Assembly (NCBI GenBank): GCA_903874055.1
Contig: CAIQQR010000086.1
Location: 1-46,766 of the forward strand
Length of the DNA stretch: 46,766 nucleotides
Origin: an uncultured Bacteroidota bacterium
GTDB lineage: Bacteria > Bacteroidota > Bacteroidia > Chitinophagales > Chitinophagaceae
Reading direction: 5' to 3'
Shown: one piece after another, positions 42,496 to 46,766 of the stretch
Numbering within the stretch: the stretch's first letter is position 1
How the letters are laid out: every line of letters starts with the position of its first letter
Position numbers and translations under genes: made by a program
The notes under the pieces: generated by a model
The model's database searches: none
The model's input: only the letters and a program-made list of their open reading frames with translations
Told to the model about the DNA's origin: nothing

Positions 42496-44343
42496 ATGAA
42501 TAAAAAATTTGTTGTTATAGTAAGTGCATTGGTTTTAAGTATTTCCCTTACTGCACAATCAGTTGAGTTTTATCCCAGCAATTGGTTTGTGCATATGAAA
42601 AACAAAAGGGTGCAGGTATTAATTAGATCAATCAATCAAGATTTTACAAAAGCTAGTTTACAAGTAAATTTTCCAGGAGTTAAATTGCAAGCCGTTCATC
42701 ATTTTAAAAACGGCCATTATTTAGCAGCTGATTTAATTATTGAAGAGTCGGCAAAGGTTGGAAATGTAAATTTTGTAATTAATACGCAAGGACATACATT
42801 AAATGCAATATGGACTTTAAAAGAGCGAAGAAAAGGCTTGGGCAAAAATTTTGCGCAAGGGTTAGGTTCAAGTGATTTGATTTATTTCTTAATGCCTGAT
42901 AGGTTTAGCAACGGAGACCCTTCCAATGATAAAGTGTCGGGACTAAAAGATCAGTCCTTGAATAGAGATTCAATTTTTTTAAGACATGGTGGTGATTTAA
43001 AAGGAATCACAAATCATTTGGATTACATTCAAAAACTAGGGGCTACCACTTTGTGGATGACGCCAGTGGTAGAAAATGATATGCCTGATAGAACAGAGCA
43101 TGGGTATGCTGCTACGAATAACTATGCAATTGAAAAAAGATTTGGTGGGGAAGCTGCTTATTTGGCTTTAAGTGATAGTCTTCATAAAAAAGGGATGAAA
43201 TTAGTACAAGATATAGTGTATAATCATTTTGGAAGGTTTCATTTTTTAGTACAAGATGCCCCAGATAAAGATTGGTTACATCAATGGCCAAAGTACACAC
43301 AAACACATTATAGAGAACAAGCAATATTTGATCCCTATCATTCAAAAACGGACGAGAAAAAAATGATTGATGGTTGGTTTACTACCGAAATGCCAGATGT
43401 AAACCAAGAAAATACATTTGTCGAAAAATATTTAACTCAAAATGCAATATGGTCTGTAGAAACTTTTGGAGTGGATGCATTTAGAGTAGATACTTACAAA
43501 TATTGTAATGTAGAAGTAATGAATCGATTGAATAAAGCTTTAATAGACGAGTATCCAAAAATATTCACTTTTGGAGAATGCTGGGTGGATGGGGTTGCAG
43601 CACAAGCTTACTTTATTGAAAATAATTTAAACCTGTCATTTAAAAGTAATTTAAAAGCAACTTCTGATTTTTCATTGCTTTTTGGTGGCTTGCTCCCTGC
43701 TTTAAATGAAACAAATAATTGGAGCAACGGTGTCATTAAATTGTATACTACACTGTCCTATGACTTTTTATATAAGCAGGCAAACAACAATGTCATCTTT
43801 TTAGACAATCATGACATGACACGTATTCATTCTTCATTAGGAGAAAGTATACCTAAAACAAAAATGGCGTATGCCTGGTTGTATACTTGTAGAGGGATTC
43901 CGCAATTATATTATGGATCTGAAATTTTAATGAAAGGCATTTCAAATCCCGATGGCTGGGTGAGATTGGATTTCCCAGGTGGTTGGGCAGGTGATCAAAA
44001 AAATGCTTTCACCGAAACTGGTTTAAACAATGATGAGTTAGATTTTTTACATTATGTTCAAACGCTTGGAGCATATCGCAATAAATCATCTGCATTAAAA
44101 ACAGGGGATATGATGCAGTATTTACCGGAAGATGGGCTATATGTTTATTTTAGATATGATAACAATAAAACAGTGATGTGTGTTATGAATACCGACTCTA
44201 AAGCTAGATTAGTTGATATTACAAAGTATGATGAAAGAACTCATGATTTTAAAGGTGGAATAGATATTATAGCTGGAAATAAAATCGGAACGCAATTTTC
44301 AATTCAAGCAATGACTATGCAGGTGATTGAATTAACAAAATAA
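42496..44343 (+). CDS. Exported GH13 alpha-glucan hydrolase (cyclomaltodextrinase/neopullulanase-like)
   Basis: A 615-residue alpha-amylase-family enzyme with a signal peptide (MNKKFVVIVSALVLSISLTAQ). An N-terminal beta-sandwich (~22-115) resembles the cyclomaltodextrinase N domain. The GH13 barrel begins with LIYFLMPDRFSNGDPSND (~132-149). The conserved regions are I (LVQDIVYNHFG, ~235), II (VDAFRVDTYKY, nucleophile D332), III (FTFGECWVDG, acid/base E361) and IV (FLDNHDMTR, H439/D440). It would cut starch, maltodextrin or cyclodextrin in the periplasm, feeding the transporter encoded just upstream. This resembles the SusA role in Bacteroides, but no SusC/SusD pair is here. glgB follows after 2 nt. 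Confidence 0.93.
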   Translation: MNKKFVVIVSALVLSISLTAQSVEFYPSNWFVHMKNKRVQVLIRSINQDFTKASLQVNFPGVKLQAVHHFKNGHYLAADLIIEESAKVGNVNFVINTQGHTLNAIWTLKERRKGLGKNFAQGLGSSDLIYFLMPDRFSNGDPSNDKVSGLKDQSLNRDSIFLRHGGDLKGITNHLDYIQKLGATTLWMTPVVENDMPDRTEHGYAATNNYAIEKRFGGEAAYLALSDSLHKKGMKLVQDIVYNHFGRFHFLVQDAPDKDWLHQWPKYTQTHYREQAIFDPYHSKTDEKKMIDGWFTTEMPDVNQENTFVEKYLTQNAIWSVETFGVDAFRVDTYKYCNVEVMNRLNKALIDEYPKIFTFGECWVDGVAAQAYFIENNLNLSFKSNLKATSDFSLLFGGLLPALNETNNWSNGVIKLYTTLSYDFLYKQANNNVIFLDNHDMTRIHSSLGESIPKTKMAYAWLYTCRGIPQLYYGSEILMKGISNPDGWVRLDFPGGWAGDQKNAFTETGLNNDELDFLHYVQTLGAYRNKSSALKTGDMMQYLPEDGLYVYFRYDNNKTVMCVMNTDSKARLVDITKYDERTHDFKGGIDIIAGNKIGTQFSIQAMTMQVIELTK

Positions 44344-44345
44344 TT

Positions 44346-46286
44346 ATGCCAAAATACGAAGATGTCAATTTTGTAGATAGTCAACAACCTGTTTGGAATT
44401 ATTCTTTAATGACAGATGCTGATATTCAAAACTTTCAAAATGGCACGCATTATAGTTTGTACAAAATATTTGGGAATCATCAAATTGATGTTTTAAATAC
44501 GAAGGGGACTTATTTTGCGGTTTGGGCTCCCAACGCTACTGCAGTTTTTGTAACTGGGAATTTTAATGATTGGAATAAAACCACACATCCTTTAAAAGTA
44601 AGATTAGATAGTTCTGGAATTTGGGAAGGCTTCATTCCAAGTGTTTTAAAAGGAGAGGTTTATAAATATCACATACACGGTTATAAAGGTGCTTTGTTAG
44701 ATAAGGGTGATCCATTTTCCAATTATTGGGAACTACGCCCTTTAACTGCTTCTATTACTTGGGATACCGCCTATGATTGGCAGGATGCAAAATGGTTAGA
44801 AAAAAGAAAAATTAGTAACCGAACCGACCAGCCTTATTCGGTTTATGAAGTGCATTTGGCAAGTTGGATGCGTCCAGATAAAAATAATGAGGATAGTTAT
44901 AATTCCTATACGCAGTTAATAAATTTATTGGTTCCCTATGTTAAGGACATGGGTTTTACTCACGTAGAATTCATGCCTGTGATGGAGCACCCGTTTGATG
45001 GAAGTTGGGGATATCAGGGTATTGGATTTTTTGCACCCACTTCAAGATTTGGAAATCCTCAAGAATTTGCGGCCTTAGTGGATGCTTTTCATGCCGCTGA
45101 AATAGGTGTGATTATGGATTGGGTTCCCTCACATTTCCCTTATGATAGTCATGGTTTATTTATGTTTGATGGTGCCAATACCTATGAGTATGCCGATATG
45201 CGCAAAGGATACCACCCCGATTGGAATTCTTATATTTTCAATTATAAAAGAGGAGAGGTAAAGTCTTTTTTAATAAGTAGTGCGCGTTTTTGGTGCGATC
45301 AATTTCATATTGATGGACTTAGAGTGGATGCGGTGAGTTCGATGTTAAAATTAGATTATAGTAGAGAGGAGGGCCAGTGGGAGCGCAATGAATTTGGAGG
45401 AAATGGAAATATCGAAGCCATTGCATTTATCAAAGATTTAAATGAAACTTTATATCGCGATTTTCCTGCCATTCAAACCATTGCCGAAGAAGCAACTGAT
45501 TGGCCAGGAATAAGTCAACCCACTTTCATGGATGGGTTAGGGTTTGGAATGAAATGGATGATGGGTTGGATGCATGATACGCTAGATTATTTTAAATTAG
45601 ATCCATTATACCGTTCGGGTAGTCAAGATAAGTTCACTTTTTCCATGATGTATTATTATGACGAACATTTTATGTTACCCTTAAGTCATGACGAAGTAGT
45701 ACATGGTAAAAGCCCAATGATTTATAAAATGCCTGGAGATGAGTGGCAGAAATTTGCAAATTTAAGGTTGATGTATACTTATATGTTTACCCATCCGGGG
45801 GCCAAATTATTATTTATGGGTAATGAGTTTGCAGCCACTGAGGAATGGAATTATACTACTGAATTACAATGGGATTTATTAAAACACCTTAGCCATGGAG
45901 GCATGAAATATTGTGTTCAGCAATTGAATAAATTATTGGTGAGTAATCCTGCACTCTATGAATTACAATATGATCCAGCAGGATTTGAATGGGTTGAAAC
46001 CAATAAGCGACAAGAGGGGGTTATTGCATTTAGACGTCGATCCAAAAACTGGGAAGAAGATATTTTGGTAGTACTCAATATGACCCCAGTACCTCGTCAT
46101 CAATACCCAGTTCATGTACATGGTAATAAAGATTGGAAGGAGATATTCAATAGTGATGACAAGTTATTTTGGGGTGTTGGAGACTTGCAAAATAAAAAAG
46201 TAGTTATTGAACCACAGGATGAAAAAAAGGAATGGTTTAAACTATTAGTTAATCTTCCGGCGCTGTCTGCAGTGGTTTTAAAGTAA
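44346..46286 (+). CDS. glgB: 1,4-alpha-glucan branching enzyme
   Basis: A 646-residue GH13 branching enzyme, which transfers alpha-1,4 chains to 6-positions during glycogen synthesis. A CBM48 domain lies at ~55-150 (GTYFAVWAPNATAVFVTGNF). The catalytic barrel shows MEHPFDGSWGYQGIGFFAPT (~216-235), VIMDWVPSHFPYD (~255-267), region II GLRVDAVSSMLKLDY (nucleophile D328), region III TIAEEATDWPG (Glu 381/382) and region IV LPLSHDEVVHGK (~442-453). The extra N1 domain of E. coli GlgB (about 728 residues) is absent, as in many bacteria. No signal peptide, so cytoplasmic, unlike the preceding GH13. It completes the glgA-glgC-glgB set. Confidence 0.95.
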   Translation: MPKYEDVNFVDSQQPVWNYSLMTDADIQNFQNGTHYSLYKIFGNHQIDVLNTKGTYFAVWAPNATAVFVTGNFNDWNKTTHPLKVRLDSSGIWEGFIPSVLKGEVYKYHIHGYKGALLDKGDPFSNYWELRPLTASITWDTAYDWQDAKWLEKRKISNRTDQPYSVYEVHLASWMRPDKNNEDSYNSYTQLINLLVPYVKDMGFTHVEFMPVMEHPFDGSWGYQGIGFFAPTSRFGNPQEFAALVDAFHAAEIGVIMDWVPSHFPYDSHGLFMFDGANTYEYADMRKGYHPDWNSYIFNYKRGEVKSFLISSARFWCDQFHIDGLRVDAVSSMLKLDYSREEGQWERNEFGGNGNIEAIAFIKDLNETLYRDFPAIQTIAEEATDWPGISQPTFMDGLGFGMKWMMGWMHDTLDYFKLDPLYRSGSQDKFTFSMMYYYDEHFMLPLSHDEVVHGKSPMIYKMPGDEWQKFANLRLMYTYMFTHPGAKLLFMGNEFAATEEWNYTTELQWDLLKHLSHGGMKYCVQQLNKLLVSNPALYELQYDPAGFEWVETNKRQEGVIAFRRRSKNWEEDILVVLNMTPVPRHQYPVHVHGNKDWKEIFNSDDKLFWGVGDLQNKKVVIEPQDEKKEWFKLLVNLPALSAVVLK

Positions 46287-46418
46287 AATTTAAGCTTATT
46301 TTATTCGCATCATGCACAGTTTTGGGCAAGTTTTGCACATTTATCTTAATATGATTTAAGTTAACAATCTGGTAATATTAAGGTGTGAACTTTGTTTTTG
46401 TAATCCAAACTATAAAAA

Positions 46419-46736
46419 ATGAAAACAAACAACAAAGCAATGCTGTATGAAGCAGTTTCTGAATTCATACAATTGCACGCCTTTGATCATTTATTAGACA
46501 ATGAATTAGCGCAATTCAAAAATTTATTACAGATTTGGTCTGAAACCAAAGATGTAAATGAATTGCAGTTAAATACTGAGAAATTAATTCCATATTTAAG
46601 TAAAGCAAATTTCTTTGTAGAAACTGTTTCGCCTGCTGCTATTCAACTTTGGTTCTATGCATTATCCTATAATAATATCCCAATTGCAAATATGATGCAG
46701 GATATGAATGCAAATAATGAAATTAATATTATTTAA
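46419..46736 (+). CDS. Unrecognised 105-residue protein
   Basis: A small soluble-looking protein with no family I recognise. It is predicted mostly helical, with amphipathic stretches at ~7-24 (MLYEAVSEFIQLHAFDHL), ~27-41 and ~68-95. It contains no Cys and no signal peptide. Asn, Glu and Leu are abundant, and the last ten residues are Asn/Ile-rich. It is 132 nt downstream of glgB and is followed almost at once by a strong palindrome, so it is probably a separate short transcription unit, or the tail of the glycogen run. Coding is supported by the clean ATG, length and terminator placement. Confidence 0.6.
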   Translation: MKTNNKAMLYEAVSEFIQLHAFDHLLDNELAQFKNLLQIWSETKDVNELQLNTEKLIPYLSKANFFVETVSPAAIQLWFYALSYNNIPIANMMQDMNANNEINII

Positions 46737-46741
46737 ATAAT

Positions 46742-46766
46742 AAAAAGGCCACTCAATTGAGTGGCC
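46742..46766 (+). terminator. Intrinsic terminator after the 105-residue gene, cut by window end
   Basis: GGCCACTC (46747-46754) and GAGTGGCC (46759-46766) form a perfect hairpin with loop AATT, preceded by five A. The matching T-run would lie beyond the window. Confidence 0.75.

Overview
The window is a stretch of a low-GC chromosome from a member of the Bacteroidota, most likely a Sphingobacteriia/Chitinophagaceae-type organism. The phylum call rests on: DUF4270 and GSCFA proteins; a TonB-dependent receptor with an N-terminal carboxypeptidase-regulatory-like domain; a long two-part signal peptidase I; a short glycogen-synthase-like protein beside DUF4270; and repeated -7 elements of the Bacteroidota form TANNTTTG. 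The family-level placement is inference. All genes are intact apart from the one cut by the left edge. Nothing looks like a phage, integron, insertion sequence or CRISPR array.

Layout. 1-899: 5' part of sucC (minus). 1065-1637: secreted YceI-like protein. 1776-6980 (minus): a tight five-gene run of LPG-synthase-TM-like membrane protein, RfaE2 nucleotidyltransferase, ALDH7-type aldehyde dehydrogenase, secreted subtilase and DinB-like protein. 7141-9449: a catalytically degenerate GT5-like protein followed by a DUF4270 lipoprotein. 9503-16144: metK, then NUDIX hydrolase, rlmB, GSCFA protein, penicillin-acylase-family protein and a small membrane protein. 16273-18241: trhO and purC, convergent with 4 nt between them. 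18339-25880: TonB-dependent receptor, pdhB, lepB-cdd, and convergent ogt plus a SirB1-like protein. 26082-27176: front-end type fatty acid desaturase. 27177-27798: a 622-nt gene-free stretch with a degenerate 10-bp tandem repeat and several long imperfect inverted repeats. 27799-31166: topA and an alpha/beta hydrolase (minus). 31297-34004: five-gene run of [2Fe-2S] ferredoxin, iscX, kdsC, UbiA prenyltransferase and maf. 34078-35496: OsmC-like protein and lipA.

35568-46736 is a carbohydrate locus. On the minus strand a hexose MFS transporter is followed by a ROK sugar kinase. Divergently on the plus strand lie glgA, glgC, a GPH-type disaccharide/maltodextrin MFS transporter, an exported GH13 alpha-glucan hydrolase, glgB and an unrecognised 105-residue protein. 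Together these could cut external alpha-glucan, import the products, phosphorylate glucose and store it as glycogen. Glycogen phosphorylase and debranching enzyme are not in the window.

I do not see an unmistakable new defence or mobile system. The most unusual items are the GT5-like protein that has lost the nucleotide-sugar motif and the whole second GT-B domain, the structured gene-free region at 27.2-27.7 kb, a perfect 27-bp inverted repeat between lipA and the ROK kinase, and a set of promoters implying very short leaders.
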